The translations under genes were made by a program, and so were the position numbers. This document shows, piece by piece, positions 8,365 to 18,057 of a stretch of 46,987 bases of DNA (its first letter is position 1; each line of letters starts with the position of its first letter). The notes beneath the pieces were generated by a model, which did no database searches, had not been told where the DNA came from, and worked only from the letters and a program-made list of their open reading frames with translations. The stretch is taken from NCBI RefSeq assembly GCF_000590885.1, contig NZ_JFHN01000055.1, positions 1-46,987 on the forward strand, read 5' to 3'. Origin of the DNA: Erwinia mallotivora (GTDB lineage: Bacteria > Pseudomonadota > Gammaproteobacteria > Enterobacterales > Enterobacteriaceae).

Positions 8365-10715
8365 TATTCTTCCTCCTCCGGCATAAATTTAAATACGAGT
8401 GTGCTGTTCGTCTCGCAACCCCTTCCAGTGGCAACGGAAAAAAATTGTTTAAGGGCGTTCCCCATTGCGGGTAAATCAAGCGGCATGACGGCGGGGGCGC
8501 AGAGCCTGAAGCGTTTAACCTTGAGGGTATAGGTCCCCATAGTGCCGTATTCAATTTTTCCGGCTTCGATTTTCAGGTAGCTGCCACCACCAATCAACGT
8601 GATGCGCTTTTTGCCCTGAAACAGGATTTCACTCATGGATGCGATGCTCAGTTTTTGTTCAGCGCTGATATGTATAGCCCCGTTTTGCGCCTGAACCTGT
8701 ACCGGGCCTTCCCCCGAAATCAGGCTCAGTTTGCCCGTATGGGCGAACATGCCAAGTGATTCTCCGGCAAGCAGGGTCGTATTGCCCATTGACCCGCTGC
8801 TGATATCGCCCCCGGCATTGATGGCTATATTGTCTGCGGCTGCCAGTTGCATATGCTCGCCACTGGTGAACGCCACACCTTCCGGGCCGTAGAAGTGGAT
8901 CATTTCGTCTAAGTCCCGGAATCGCTCCGCAAACATCGCCTGCTGGCTGGCAATATCGGCCTCCAGCGCCTGCGCCTGTACAGCCGCGGCAGACAGGGCG
9001 TTAATTTGCTGCTGACAGAATTCAATTTCACGCAGGGCGGTATCCATCTCCAGCATATCGCCCACGGCTTTATGCTGCCCGTCAGCAGTGATAAACAGCC
9101 CCTTAGCCACGCGGATCACCCCGTGTTCATCGGTGCGCAGTTCGAAACCGCTGCCGCGCTGTTCCCCCTGCGCGTCGGTGATATGCCCCTGATTAAGCTG
9201 CGTTGCGCCAAATGGGGTGGACAGGGCAATGTGTTCCTCCTGCCGCTTATCCTCCATCCGAAGTTCATTGGCACCCGCGGTGCGCAGGATGTTCTGGCTG
9301 CGGTTGTCACGGTTCACCACGTCAGCGTGCTCTGAGTCGTGGAAAGCATGGGCGATATACGGTTTATCCGGGTCGCCGTAATGAAAGGCTACGCCGACCT
9401 CCGTGCCGTCCACCAGCGGCATATGCCAGCCGTAAGTGTCTCCGGCATACGGTTTTGCCTGACGTATCCACAGGTAGTTAAAACCGGGCTCTGCATCCTC
9501 GCGGCTGAAATGCAGCTTTACGCGATAGCGGCCCATCTCATCGAGGTACGAATACGGGTCATAGGCATCACGGCTTTCCACCCGCGCAGGCAACGTGCCA
9601 AAAATCTCCGGGCGCGGGATAGCGGGCGGGCGATAGCAGTAGCGCTCGGTATAAGGGATGCCCCATACAGACGTATGCAGACGTGAATCACGTGAGGCAA
9701 TGAAGGTCGTCAGGGTGATAACCATTCCTTCGCGCAACTCCTCAAGCCCGCTGCCGGGCGTTTCCAGCACCTGTCCGGGGGTAAGGTGTGAAGCGTTACT
9801 GAACAGATGGAACCGGGCGGATTTATTCAGTTCGCGCTCGTGATGAAGTCGGGCATAAAATGCGCCGCTTTCGGTTTCCGGTATGGCGGCAGGGTGGTCG
9901 TCTCCGGGGCTCAGAAAATTATCCCCGTAGCGGTAATGCTCCCCGGTGGTCGCCGCCCCGCTGCGCACGGCGACGACGGAATCCATCGGCATGGCAGCAT
10001 CACGGTAATTGTGGCTGCGGGTCTGCACCTGTCCGGCGACGACCTTATGCCACGTTCGCAGACTCCAGACAGATTCCTCTGCACCGTCATACAGCCCGGC
10101 GGGTTCCTGAAAAGGCAGCGTGACGTTAAACGTGTAATAAAGCTGGCTGTCGGCAAAAATGACCGTATCCAGCCCGGTGGATTCATTGAGGCCACAACGA
10201 AACCATATTCCCACTTCGGCAAGCAGACGCTGAATAAACTGAAGGTCAGTTTCACGCCACTGAGTAATCAGTTCACGGGCCGGACAGGTATGCTCAAGAC
10301 GAAACTCAAAATCACTGCCTTCAAGCCCGTGTACCCGTAACAGCTTTTCCACCAGCGCCGGCACGGATATATCCTGCCAGACGGCGCAGCGACGGGTAAG
10401 ACTCAGCAGGGCAAGACGGGAACTGAGGGTAACGCTGTAATGAGACTGGTCTGCCGTTGTGCCCAGCGCGTCAAAGCCGGTAATGACCCCTTGCACCGTT
10501 TTACCGCTGCGCATACGGAAGGTGGCATATTTTTTCAGTACGTCCGTTCCGTCAATATCATCCTGCGGCGTGGTGAACTCGATACGCCAGCTAAAGGGTT
10601 CACTGAGGGCTTCTCGTCCACGAAAGCGCAGCACGTCAGGCTCTGCGCGGCTGTCGTTGATGTGCAGGCGGTAGCGGGATTGCCCGGTATCGGCAATGGC
10701 ATCTGCAATATCCAT
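8364..10715 (-). CDS. vgrG: Type VI secretion spike protein VgrG
   Basis: This encodes 783 aa. The N-terminal half is the gp27-like phage hub (RFRGREALSEPFSWRIEF, DLQFIQRLLAEVGIWFRCG). It is followed by the gp5-like OB fold (MGRYRVKLHFSRED, WIRQAKPYAG, GTEVGVAFHYGDPDKPYI) and a DUF2345-type needle region (GFELRTDEHGVIRVAKGLFITADGQ, then ISAEQKLSIASMSEILFQGKKRITLIGGG). VgrG trimers cap the Hcp tube and carry effectors; the coupled downstream gene is the obvious cargo. The C-terminus ends in EEEE, encoded by the purine-rich ribosome binding site of the effector gene. No tss/tag structural genes are in the window, so this is an orphan VgrG island that depends on a secretion apparatus encoded elsewhere. 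Confidence 0.95.
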   Translation of the reverse strand: MDIADAIADTGQSRYRLHINDSRAEPDVLRFRGREALSEPFSWRIEFTTPQDDIDGTDVLKKYATFRMRSGKTVQGVITGFDALGTTADQSHYSVTLSSRLALLSLTRRCAVWQDISVPALVEKLLRVHGLEGSDFEFRLEHTCPARELITQWRETDLQFIQRLLAEVGIWFRCGLNESTGLDTVIFADSQLYYTFNVTLPFQEPAGLYDGAEESVWSLRTWHKVVAGQVQTRSHNYRDAAMPMDSVVAVRSGAATTGEHYRYGDNFLSPGDDHPAAIPETESGAFYARLHHERELNKSARFHLFSNASHLTPGQVLETPGSGLEELREGMVITLTTFIASRDSRLHTSVWGIPYTERYCYRPPAIPRPEIFGTLPARVESRDAYDPYSYLDEMGRYRVKLHFSREDAEPGFNYLWIRQAKPYAGDTYGWHMPLVDGTEVGVAFHYGDPDKPYIAHAFHDSEHADVVNRDNRSQNILRTAGANELRMEDKRQEEHIALSTPFGATQLNQGHITDAQGEQRGSGFELRTDEHGVIRVAKGLFITADGQHKAVGDMLEMDTALREIEFCQQQINALSAAAVQAQALEADIASQQAMFAERFRDLDEMIHFYGPEGVAFTSGEHMQLAAADNIAINAGGDISSGSMGNTTLLAGESLGMFAHTGKLSLISGEGPVQVQAQNGAIHISAEQKLSIASMSEILFQGKKRITLIGGGSYLKIEAGKIEYGTMGTYTLKVKRFRLCAPAVMPLDLPAMGNALKQFFSVATGRGCETNSTLVFKFMPEEEE

Positions 10716-10834
10716 ATCTGTATTCCTTTACAAGACTTGCCGGGCATCACTTTACCCCTGCCGAAAAAATATGCAACACGGGTTCTGTAATGAGGACTAA
10801 AAGTAATTACAAAAGGTTATAATTAAATGGAGAA

Positions 10835-10855
10835 ATATATTCATCATGAATATAT
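10835..10855. promoter_or_regulatory. 21-bp palindrome upstream of vgrG
   Basis: ATATATTCA (10835-10843) and TGAATATAT (10847-10855) form a perfect 9-bp inverted repeat with a 3-base spacer, about 120 bp upstream of the vgrG start. It lies in the AT-rich leader between the right 50-bp repeat and vgrG. It could be an operator for a dimeric regulator or a weak hairpin. No regulator is assigned. Confidence 0.45.
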
Positions 10856-10863
10856 CTGGCAGA

Positions 10864-10913
10864 TGAATTCCGGATGCAAAAAGACCAGCCCGAAGGCTGG
10901 CCTTTTCTGAAGA
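10864..10913. repeat. Right copy of 50-bp direct repeat, including the tRNA-Pro terminator
   Basis: Identical to 4947-4996. On the minus strand it begins at the first base after the CCA end of tRNA-Pro and contains a GC-rich hairpin (10878-10906) with a TTCG loop followed by a T run, so here it works as the terminator of the tRNA operon. Confidence 0.9.
10878..10906 (-). terminator. Rho-independent terminator of the argX-hisR-leuT-proM tRNA operon
   Basis: On the minus strand the hairpin GGCCAGCC-TTCG-GGCTGGTC is followed by TTTTT, 8 bases after the last tRNA. A stable TTCG tetraloop stem with a U tract is a textbook intrinsic terminator. A second copy is found at 4961-4989. Confidence 0.85.
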
Positions 10914-10990
10914 TGGTCGGCGAGAGAGGATTCGAACCTCCGACCCACTGGTCCCAAACCAGTTGCGCTACCAAGCTGCGCTACTCGCCG
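10914..10990 (-). tRNA. proM: tRNA-Pro (UGG), copy 1 (promoter-distal)
   Basis: 77 nt with encoded CCA. The anticodon loop CUGGUUUGGGACCAG gives UGG, and the T arm contains GGTTCGAATCC. It is identical in sequence to the copy at 11060-11136 and is the last tRNA of the cluster. Its 3' end abuts the 50-bp repeat that bounds the T6SS island. Confidence 0.97.
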
Positions 10991-11059
10991 GATACGGCTA
11001 AATACTAAATTTCTGTTGCCCTGAAGCAAAAAACCCTGCGATGGCAAGGTCTTAAAAGA

Positions 11060-11136
11060 TGGTCGGCGAGAGAGGATTCGAACCTCCGACCCACTGGTCC
11101 CAAACCAGTTGCGCTACCAAGCTGCGCTACTCGCCG
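11060..11136 (-). tRNA. tRNA-Pro (UGG), copy 2
   Basis: 77 nt including CCA, identical to the downstream copy. E. coli has a single proM at this position, so the cluster here carries a tandem duplication with a 69-bp spacer between the two genes. Confidence 0.97.
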
Positions 11137-11165
11137 AAAACGTCTTCTCTGTACTGCTGATTTTG

Positions 11166-11252
11166 TGGTGCGAAGAGAGGGACTTGAACCCTCACGTCCG
11201 TTAAGACACTAACACCTGAAGCTAGCGCGTCTACCAATTCCGCCACCTTCGC
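11166..11252 (-). tRNA. leuT: tRNA-Leu (CAG)
   Basis: 87 nt with the long variable arm of a class II tRNA and encoded CCA. The anticodon arm (GCTTCAGGTGTTAGT) gives CAG. Its position between tRNA-His and tRNA-Pro matches leuT. Confidence 0.96.
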
Positions 11253-11267
11253 ATACCATTCAAAATC

Positions 11268-11344
11268 TGGGGTGGCTAATGGGACTCGAACCCACGACAA
11301 CTGGAATCACAATCCAGGGCTCTACCAACTGAGCTATAGCCACC
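11268..11344 (-). tRNA. hisR: tRNA-His (GUG)
   Basis: 77 nt including CCA. The anticodon arm CTGGATTGTGATTCCAG gives GUG. Position and sequence match hisR. Confidence 0.97.
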
Positions 11345-11408
11345 ATTACTGCTACTTCTTGTTACTAACGCGGTAATACCACCACCGCAGCTCTTGCGCA
11401 CAACTTAA

Positions 11409-11485
<77 letters not shown>

Positions 11486-11506
11486 GTAGCGCCGTTGCGG
11501 ATGGGC

Positions 11507-11535
11507 ATACTACGGATTTGGGCCGATACTGTCCA
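11507..11535 (-). promoter_or_regulatory. Promoter of the tRNA operon
   Basis: On the minus strand, TGGACA (11535-11530) and TAGTAT (11512-11507) are separated by exactly 17 bases. They are followed by the GC-rich discriminator GCCCATCCGC typical of stringently controlled stable-RNA promoters, about 20 bases before tRNA-Arg. Confidence 0.8.
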
Positions 11536-11767
11536 GTGCTTTTTTCATAAAAAAATCAGTTTGCTTACGCTTTGTGCGTTCTGTCTGACGCACCCTCGTT
11601 TTTGGCCGAAAATGACGGCTAAACAGCGAATTTTTAATCACCACTAAAGCGAAAATAAAAGTGATGCCGCCGTGCTGAAGGCGTTCAACGTCAACACCCG
11701 ACCGTCATTTTTAAATCTCACCTCAGTTGTCCAGGCGGCCAGAGTGTGGGGACATCTGCATCAACCT

Positions 11768-12508
11768 TTACAGCTCGCCGCGCCAGTGATAGTTAAGGTA
11801 TTTCAGCAGCCGGAGCTGACGCCGTAAACGCGAGGGCTGCGAAATCAGTCGATATAACCACTCCAGCCCCATTTTCTGCCAGATTTTGGGCGCACGCTTA
11901 ACATGGCCGGTGAAAACATCATAGGTGCCGCCAACACCCATATACAGCGCCTGCGGATAAACTGCCTTACAGTCACGCATCAATATTTCCTGACGCGGTG
12001 AACCCATCGCCACCGTGACAATCTTTGCGCCGCTTGCAGCAATGCGCGCAAACAATGCCTCGCTTTCGACCGGGGTGAAATACCCATCCTGTACGCCGAC
12101 AATATTTACATTCCACTGTCGGCGCAGCTTATCTGCGGTCTGATTCAGTACGGCAGGCTTGCCACCGACCAGAAATACAGGCGTGCCTTCCCGCCCGGCT
12201 CGCTCCATCAACGCTTGCCATAAATCAGCACCGGCAATACGCGCCACTCTGGCACCCGCATACTTTTTGCGGATGGAGCGCACGATACTGATGCCGTCGG
12301 GATATTTGTACTCTGCCGCCGCGATCAACTGTTGAATCTCCGGTTGGCTCTCGGCGGTCAGCACTTTTTCGGCATTAATCGCCACCAGCGTACCGGTTCT
12401 TACCGTCCCTTCCTGACAGAGATAGTCCAGCATCCCGGCCATGTCGCTGAATCCCAGCAGGGTAATGCCACGGATCTGATACTGCGGCACAAGAGAGGGG
12501 ATATCCAT
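11768..12508 (-). CDS. wecG: UDP-N-acetyl-D-mannosaminuronic acid transferase
   Basis: This encodes 246 aa, the E. coli length. It belongs to the WecG/TagA/CpsF family (VAINAEKV near the N-terminus, [36 protein letters not shown]). It adds ManNAcA to lipid I (GlcNAc-PP-undecaprenol) at the cytoplasmic face to make ECA lipid II. It is the last gene of the ECA operon, 38 bp after wzyE. In E. coli yifK lies between wecG and the tRNAs; here no gene occupies the 280 bp before tRNA-Arg. Confidence 0.96.
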   Translation of the reverse strand: MDIPSLVPQYQIRGITLLGFSDMAGMLDYLCQEGTVRTGTLVAINAEKVLTAESQPEIQQLIAAAEYKYPDGISIVRSIRKKYAGARVARIAGADLWQALMERAGREGTPVFLVGGKPAVLNQTADKLRRQWNVNIVGVQDGYFTPVESEALFARIAASGAKIVTVAMGSPRQEILMRDCKAVYPQALYMGVGGTYDVFTGHVKRAPKIWQKMGLEWLYRLISQPSRLRRQLRLLKYLNYHWRGEL

Positions 12509-12546
12509 TGCAGGTTCCTTAAGGTCAACGACTCTTAATCTGACAA

Positions 12547-13893
12547 TCAGCTCTGCACAGGGACAGAAACCGTCATTTTACGGCGGCGGATCAGGCCTGC
12601 GCTGTCCAGCAGCCAAAAAATCAGCTTGGCTGCTACCACCGCCGCGACAAAAATCAGGCAGAAGAACACCACGCGAGAAGCAAACGCATCCAGCCCCTCA
12701 CGCGCCAGCACAATAATGTTAAACACCGCGCCAAAGCAGAAACTTTGCAGCACCGCGGCCTTGTAACGATTGGTTTCACGCTGGCCCTGCTGATACAGCC
12801 AGTCGAACCATTTGATGATCATGCCAACGGCTACCGCGCCCAGAGGAATAAACCACACGCCGCCCATCACCACCAGCGAGCCAATCAGCGTCGGGGAGAT
12901 CGCCAGGCCAGAGTGGTTATTCAGCACTTCCCAGGTGAAATAGTTGGCGCTGTTCAGCACGATGGAGGGGCGATCCGGCCACAGCCAGCCGGGAATAAAG
13001 ACGTAAAAATCCCGCACCACTGGCGCGAGGCCCTGGAAATCAATCCGGTGATAATTTTGTAACAGCAGCCCCAGGTTTTCCCACGGCGAAAAGGTATCCC
13101 GCGTCAGATAAAGAAAGGTGTAAAAAGCCTCATCGCCGCTGACGTCAAGGTTATAGCGTCGCAGCGCCAGCCAGAACATGCCCGCCACGCCTGCCACGCC
13201 CGCCGCTGCCAGCATCCAGAGCGTGATCCAACCGCGAATAATGCCAATAAACAGAAACAGGGCGAAGGCGATAATGATATTGGCCCGCGTGCCACCCACA
13301 ATCACGTAGGTCAACAGACCAAATGCCACCGTCGCCACCAGAAAGAACAGCCAGCGGCGCAGGCTCTGATTGAGGAAATAGACCACTAACATCGCCGGGA
13401 TAAAGAAATAGAAAAAGCGTTTGAGGGCGACGCCGGAGACGTCAGCCGAGAATATCTGGCTGTAACTGTGCAGTTTGAACAGCAAAAAACCGTTATGCAG
13501 AAAGAACACCAGCACCGTACCAAGCGCAATCAGCGCGAGGATCCCCCAGGTGAGATGCGCCTCGACGCGATTGATGGTGAAGGTCTGGCGGGAAGGCCGA
13601 TGGTTGGCCGACCGCAGGCGGGTCTTGTAGCTGACATAATAGATGGCATAAAAGCAGGTGGCAGACAGCATCGCCTGAAGCAGATACTCCGCAGGCACCA
13701 CCTCGACGTTAAAGCGTGACACTAACAGCGCAGTGAATGGAAAGCCGAAGTAAAAAGTCAGCAGAAACAGCAGCGAGAAGAAAACGTTAAAGTTAAAACG
13801 TACCCGGCGAAATTCATGCCAGGTCAGCGTCAGTATCATCCCCAGCGACAGCAGCCAGACCACCAGCAGCCCTGCAAACTGCGATAACATCAT
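12547..13893 (-). CDS. wzyE: ECA polysaccharide chain polymerase WzyE
   Basis: This encodes 448 aa, a polytopic membrane protein with many hydrophobic segments (for example [15 protein letters not shown] at the N-terminus and an extended [12 protein letters not shown] segment near the C-terminus). WzyE joins ECA trisaccharide repeats on the periplasmic side of the inner membrane. The conserved [11 protein letters not shown] and [10 protein letters not shown] stretches are present. The start overlaps the wecF stop by four bases (ATGA), showing translational coupling. Confidence 0.94.
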   Translation of the reverse strand: MMLSQFAGLLVVWLLSLGMILTLTWHEFRRVRFNFNVFFSLLFLLTFYFGFPFTALLVSRFNVEVVPAEYLLQAMLSATCFYAIYYVSYKTRLRSANHRPSRQTFTINRVEAHLTWGILALIALGTVLVFFLHNGFLLFKLHSYSQIFSADVSGVALKRFFYFFIPAMLVVYFLNQSLRRWLFFLVATVAFGLLTYVIVGGTRANIIIAFALFLFIGIIRGWITLWMLAAAGVAGVAGMFWLALRRYNLDVSGDEAFYTFLYLTRDTFSPWENLGLLLQNYHRIDFQGLAPVVRDFYVFIPGWLWPDRPSIVLNSANYFTWEVLNNHSGLAISPTLIGSLVVMGGVWFIPLGAVAVGMIIKWFDWLYQQGQRETNRYKAAVLQSFCFGAVFNIIVLAREGLDAFASRVVFFCLIFVAAVVAAKLIFWLLDSAGLIRRRKMTVSVPVQS

Positions 13894-14954
13894 GCCGTTT
13901 CTCCTTCGATCAGCATCAACGCCTTTTGCCAGCCAGCCACGTATGTCGGATCAAAGAAGGCTATCGAAGATTTGTCCAGCAGTTGCATCTGCCGTCGCGC
14001 TTCATCCACCACGGCGGCGTCAAGCGGATCGCCGGCAAACAGTACCGGAACCTGCTGCGCGGTCAGATCCTGCCAGAATGGATTTTTGCGATTGATGACA
14101 AAGGGAATATTGGCCTGAATAAGCAGACACAGCGTGCCAATCCCCTGCTGGCGTTCAAAAATGAAATAGCCTAAATCGCAGCGGGAAATCAGCTGGAGGT
14201 AGGCCGGGAAATCAAGCTTTTCATGGAGAAGGTGCACGCGGCCCTCGGCAAAGAGTGCCTTCCCTGCCTGCGCGATCTGCTGGATATAAGCGGCGTTATT
14301 TTCCGGATAACCCAGCGGGACTATCACCTCCACCTCATCGCCAAACTGCTGATGAATGTCATGCAGCGCCTGAATATGACGGTTACTGCTGTCCCCGGAG
14401 TTACCCACGAGGATGGTTAAGCGCTGGTTTCCGGACATCGTCGGCACAGCAACCTGCGCCATACGGGTCGGGAAGTAGAGCAAAGAGGCCGGGACAGACG
14501 GATTACGCTGTCGGAAATAACTGATATCTCCCTGCGTGGCGAAGATATGCCCCACCCGCCGCTGAGCCAGCCTGCGCATCAGATAGAACAGGCGGAATTT
14601 CAGACCAGCGGCCTGTTCATACAGGTCGGCCCCCCAGATATGCCACCAGACCTGCGACCTGCGCAACCGGCCGGTCAGCATCGCCAGCCATAACGTCGGG
14701 TTAAACTGCCCGTGAAAGAAAAAGCGCGTGCTGCGGTCAGCAGAGGCCAGCGCGGTTACCGCCTGTGCTATCGCTCGCTTGTCAGCAAAGGTGCGAACCG
14801 CCAGATTAGGCCATTCGCTGGCGTCACCCACCACCCAGAACGAACGGCGCACAGAACAAGGCGCGGCCTCAGACAGAATGTCGTTAAAAAACCTCAGCAC
14901 CGTCAGATTGTGGTGGGGAATGGCCGAGCCGAGCACATGAATGATGGTTGTCAT
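13890..14954 (-). CDS. wecF: TDP-N-acetylfucosamine:lipid II N-acetylfucosaminyltransferase
   Basis: This encodes 354 aa (rffT synonym). It adds Fuc4NAc to lipid II, completing the ECA trisaccharide on undecaprenyl pyrophosphate (lipid III). The N-terminus [20 protein letters not shown] and the [11 protein letters not shown] motif are typical of the family. It overlaps wzxE by four bases upstream and wzyE by four bases downstream. Its donor dTDP-Fuc4NAc is made by WecD and WecE from a dTDP-ketosugar that needs RffG/RffH-type enzymes not present in this cluster. Confidence 0.95.
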   Translation of the reverse strand: MTTIIHVLGSAIPHHNLTVLRFFNDILSEAAPCSVRRSFWVVGDASEWPNLAVRTFADKRAIAQAVTALASADRSTRFFFHGQFNPTLWLAMLTGRLRRSQVWWHIWGADLYEQAAGLKFRLFYLMRRLAQRRVGHIFATQGDISYFRQRNPSVPASLLYFPTRMAQVAVPTMSGNQRLTILVGNSGDSSNRHIQALHDIHQQFGDEVEVIVPLGYPENNAAYIQQIAQAGKALFAEGRVHLLHEKLDFPAYLQLISRCDLGYFIFERQQGIGTLCLLIQANIPFVINRKNPFWQDLTAQQVPVLFAGDPLDAAVVDEARRQMQLLDKSSIAFFDPTYVAGWQKALMLIEGETA

Positions 14955-16201
14955 ACTTGTCTGCGCCAGATAAAAAAGGCACCCACACAGAGTGCAAAAT
15001 AAGTGATATAGCAGGCCATATAGGCCTGCGCTGCGCCGGTGGCACCATGCAGTGGGACCAGCCAGCGCGCAAATAACGTCAGCAGTAAAAACTGGCTTAT
15101 CTCGGTCAGAATGTAAAAACGCAGCGACGCTTTGGCGATCACCAGGTATCCGAAAATATACGATCCGACTTTGAACACATCACCGGTCAGCTGCCAGACG
15201 AACAGGTCACGCATCCCCGTGAACTTGCTGGAAAACAGCAGCCAGATGGCCAGATCGCGCATCAGCCAGACCGTCAGACTGACCGCCATCACCGTCGGAA
15301 GCACAAAGCGTAACGCGCGAAAAATCTCCTGCGAGAGGGCCTGCCTGCTGGTCAGTCTGGAGAGCGTTGGTAGCAGATATACACTGAAGGAGGCGGTAAT
15401 AAATTGCAGGTAAGCATCGGAGATGCTGGTCACGCCCTGCCACAGGCCAACCTGCTCCCAGCCATCATGCTCTGCCAGCAGGTTACGCATCATTATCCAC
15501 GCCACCGGCAGCGTCACCGAGGTGATCAAGGCCATCAGGGTGAATTTACTGAGGTTACGGGCGATGTCACCATGCCACACCGGTCGGAGAAAACGCAGCG
15601 GCAGATGGTCACGCTTCGCCAGAATCATCGCCGCAGGCAAGACAACCAACGCCGGAACCAGTGCCATACCTACCAGCGCACCGCTGTATCCACCAAGCCA
15701 GTAGCAAACAAACCACGCGACCACGCCTGCCAGGCTGCCGGAAATCAATGCCAGCGCGTTGCCCCGTGCATCGCGGAACCCCTTGATGATCGCCAGCATC
15801 AGATTAGCCCAGGCAATGCCCATCTGGAGAAAGGCCACCACGCGCACCACGTTCTGATACTCATCACGGGCAAACAACCCGATACTGACTTGCTTCGCGA
15901 AAAGCAGGAAAAACACGCCGAGCGCGAGAGAGAAAACCAGCACCATTGCTGACGCAGTGCCGGTAACCGCCTGTAATCGCGCCGGCTGCTGCTGATATTC
16001 CGCGATGTATTTCGTCACACCGTTGAAGATACCCGCCCCGGCCAGCACGCCCAGCACGGTAATGAGCTGGCGGAAATTACCCGCCTGTCCGACACCGCCG
16101 GGGCCAAACGACACCGCCAGCATTTTCACCACCAGCAATCCGGCAGCAATTTTTACCAGCGTGGACGCTGCCGTCCACACCGAAGCCTTTGCCAGTGACA
16201 T
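14951..16201 (-). CDS. wzxE: Lipid III (ECA) flippase WzxE
   Basis: This encodes 416 aa, a MATE/polysaccharide-transporter type protein with about 12 hydrophobic segments ([20 protein letters not shown] at the N-terminus). It moves the undecaprenyl-PP-trisaccharide across the inner membrane. The start is one base after the wecE stop and the end overlaps wecF. Length and context fit E. coli WzxE. Confidence 0.95.
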   Translation of the reverse strand: MSLAKASVWTAASTLVKIAAGLLVVKMLAVSFGPGGVGQAGNFRQLITVLGVLAGAGIFNGVTKYIAEYQQQPARLQAVTGTASAMVLVFSLALGVFFLLFAKQVSIGLFARDEYQNVVRVVAFLQMGIAWANLMLAIIKGFRDARGNALALISGSLAGVVAWFVCYWLGGYSGALVGMALVPALVVLPAAMILAKRDHLPLRFLRPVWHGDIARNLSKFTLMALITSVTLPVAWIMMRNLLAEHDGWEQVGLWQGVTSISDAYLQFITASFSVYLLPTLSRLTSRQALSQEIFRALRFVLPTVMAVSLTVWLMRDLAIWLLFSSKFTGMRDLFVWQLTGDVFKVGSYIFGYLVIAKASLRFYILTEISQFLLLTLFARWLVPLHGATGAAQAYMACYITYFALCVGAFFIWRRQV

Positions 16202-16202
16202 A

Positions 16203-17333
16203 TCAGGAAAAATAGCTCAGCAGAGAGTTGATCACCGTCTGCTGATTGTTGTCAGACAGGTTGTAAAACAGCGGCAGACGCAGCAGGCGCTCGCTCTCTG
16301 ACTGCGTGTAGCGGTCATCACCGTGAAAACGACCGAAACGCTCTCCGGCGGGGGAAGCGTGTAGCGGGATGTAATGGAACACCGCCAGGATTTCCGCCTC
16401 TTTCAGCCAGGCGATCAGCGCCGTGCGGTCATCGTTATCGCGCAGCTTGATATAGAACATATGGGCGTTGTGCTGGCAGGCTGGCGGCAGGGATGGCAGC
16501 GATATTCTGCCGCTGGCCGCTACCGGTTGCAGCGCAGTAAAGTAGTGCTGCCACAGGCGCAGGCGTTGATCGTTAATTCGCTTCGCCGCCTCAAGCTGCG
16601 CCCAGAGGTATGCCGCCTGCAAATCGGCCATCAGATAACTGGAGCCGATATCCCGCCAGGTATATTTATCCACCTGCCCGCGAAAGAACTGGCTGCGATT
16701 AGTCCCTTTTTCACGGATAATTTCTGCCCGTTCGACCAACGCAGGATCGTTGACTAGCGTCGCGCCGCCTTCACCCCCTGCGGTGTAGTTTTTGGTTTCG
16801 TGAAAGCTGAAGCAGCCGATATGGCCAATGGTGCCCAGCGCTTTGCCTTTGTAAGTGGACATCACGCCCTGCGCGGCATCTTCGACCACCCATAGCCTGT
16901 ATTTCTCTGCCAGCGCCATAATGGCGTCCATTTCGCACCCGACACCCGCATAATGAACCGGCACAATCGCGCGGGTTTTGTCGGTGATCGCCGCTTCTAT
17001 CAGCCGTTCGTCAATGTTGAGCGTATCCGGGCGGATATCCACAAAGACAATGGTCGCGCCGCGCAGCACAAAGGCATTGGCAGTGGAAACAAAGGTGTAG
17101 CTGGGCATAATCACTTCGTCACCCGGCTGGATGTTAATCAGGATGGCGGCCATCTCCAGCGACGCGGTACAGGAGGGCGTTAACAGCACCTTTTTGCTGC
17201 CGAATTTATTTTCCATCCATTGCTGACAGCGGCGGGTAAAGCCTCCGTCACCGCACAGCTTGCCACTGCCCATCGCAGACTGCATGTACTCAAGCTCGCT
17301 ACCGACTATCGGGGGGGCGTTAAACGGGATCAT
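16203..17333 (-). CDS. wecE: dTDP-4-amino-4,6-dideoxygalactose transaminase
   Basis: This encodes 376 aa using the ATG at 17333 (MIPFNAPP), four bases after the wecD stop; a 12-residue upstream extension is open but would overlap wecD. It is a DegT/DnrJ/EryC1 aminotransferase: the PLP lysine is K181 in FSFHETKNYTAGGEGG, and TPSCTASLEMA and VVEDAAQG are also present. It aminates dTDP-4-keto-6-deoxy-D-glucose to give dTDP-Fuc4N. The substrate needs glucose-1-phosphate thymidylyltransferase and dTDP-glucose 4,6-dehydratase, which are missing from this operon. Confidence 0.96.
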   Translation of the reverse strand: MIPFNAPPIVGSELEYMQSAMGSGKLCGDGGFTRRCQQWMENKFGSKKVLLTPSCTASLEMAAILINIQPGDEVIMPSYTFVSTANAFVLRGATIVFVDIRPDTLNIDERLIEAAITDKTRAIVPVHYAGVGCEMDAIMALAEKYRLWVVEDAAQGVMSTYKGKALGTIGHIGCFSFHETKNYTAGGEGGATLVNDPALVERAEIIREKGTNRSQFFRGQVDKYTWRDIGSSYLMADLQAAYLWAQLEAAKRINDQRLRLWQHYFTALQPVAASGRISLPSLPPACQHNAHMFYIKLRDNDDRTALIAWLKEAEILAVFHYIPLHASPAGERFGRFHGDDRYTQSESERLLRLPLFYNLSDNNQQTVINSLLSYFS

Positions 17334-17337
17334 AAGG

Positions 17338-18057
17338 TTACCTGTAAAGCCAGTAAGCGGTACGTTCAATCACGCCACCGCAACGAAGATAAAGCCGTAG
17401 CGCAGGCAGGTTGCCCAGTTGGGTTGCCACATGCAGGCGCGTCAGACGGCGGGCGCGGCACCAGTCAACGGCCGCCGCAACCATTCTCTGCCCTACGCCC
17501 AGCCCCTGCGCTTCGGGGAGGGTTGCCAGCAGGCCAATACGCGCACTGCCATCTGACAATTCGCGCAGGGAGACGAAACCCTGTAAATCACCCTGCTCAC
17601 TAACGGCCAGCAGGCACTGATGATCGAAGCTGCCCAGCACCGCGTTCTCCACCCACTGCGCATAGAAGCGGCTGCTGTCGCCCGGCTGATACCAGGGCTG
17701 GCGGAAACGACTGTGGGCAAAGGCACCGCTTGCGGCTTCACGCAGTGGCTCAATGTGCTCTTTTTTAGCGATGCGGATCCCCTCCGGCCTGCCGCCCGTG
17801 CCGATACCCAACACCAGCTCGGCTTCGCCTTCAACCAGACGGAAGCCCAGTTGATGCAGCGCATCAAGCTCCGCCGTCTGCTGGGAAAGGACTTTAACCT
17901 GCACCAGCCCCCAGGCCTGCAACTGCGCTTCATCAAGAGTGGGCTGATGTATATCCAGGCTGAGAAGCGCGCTGTTTTGCGCAAAAAAGGCATTTTCCCA
18001 GCCAAGCGGCGTGAGTCGCCCCTTGATTGCCTGCAATGGCTGGCCTGTCAGACTCAC
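17338..18057 (-). CDS. wecD: dTDP-fucosamine acetyltransferase
   Basis: This encodes 239 aa (rffC synonym). The C-terminal half is a GNAT fold with the acetyl-CoA motif LLATLPEAQGLGVGQRMV and AVDWCRARRLTRLHVATQ; the N-terminal ~90 residues are the WecD-specific region. It acetylates dTDP-Fuc4N to dTDP-Fuc4NAc. The start overlaps the wecC stop by four bases (ATGA), so wecC and wecD are directly coupled here, whereas in E. coli rffG and rffH intervene. Confidence 0.94.
   Translation of the reverse strand: MSLTGQPLQAIKGRLTPLGWENAFFAQNSALLSLDIHQPTLDEAQLQAWGLVQVKVLSQQTAELDALHQLGFRLVEGEAELVLGIGTGGRPEGIRIAKKEHIEPLREAASGAFAHSRFRQPWYQPGDSSRFYAQWVENAVLGSFDHQCLLAVSEQGDLQGFVSLRELSDGSARIGLLATLPEAQGLGVGQRMVAAAVDWCRARRLTRLHVATQLGNLPALRLYLRCGGVIERTAYWLYR

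Noticed and set aside
10844..11047. Short ORF across tRNA-Pro
   Set aside because: It is a translation of the tRNA gene and its terminator, a known artefact.
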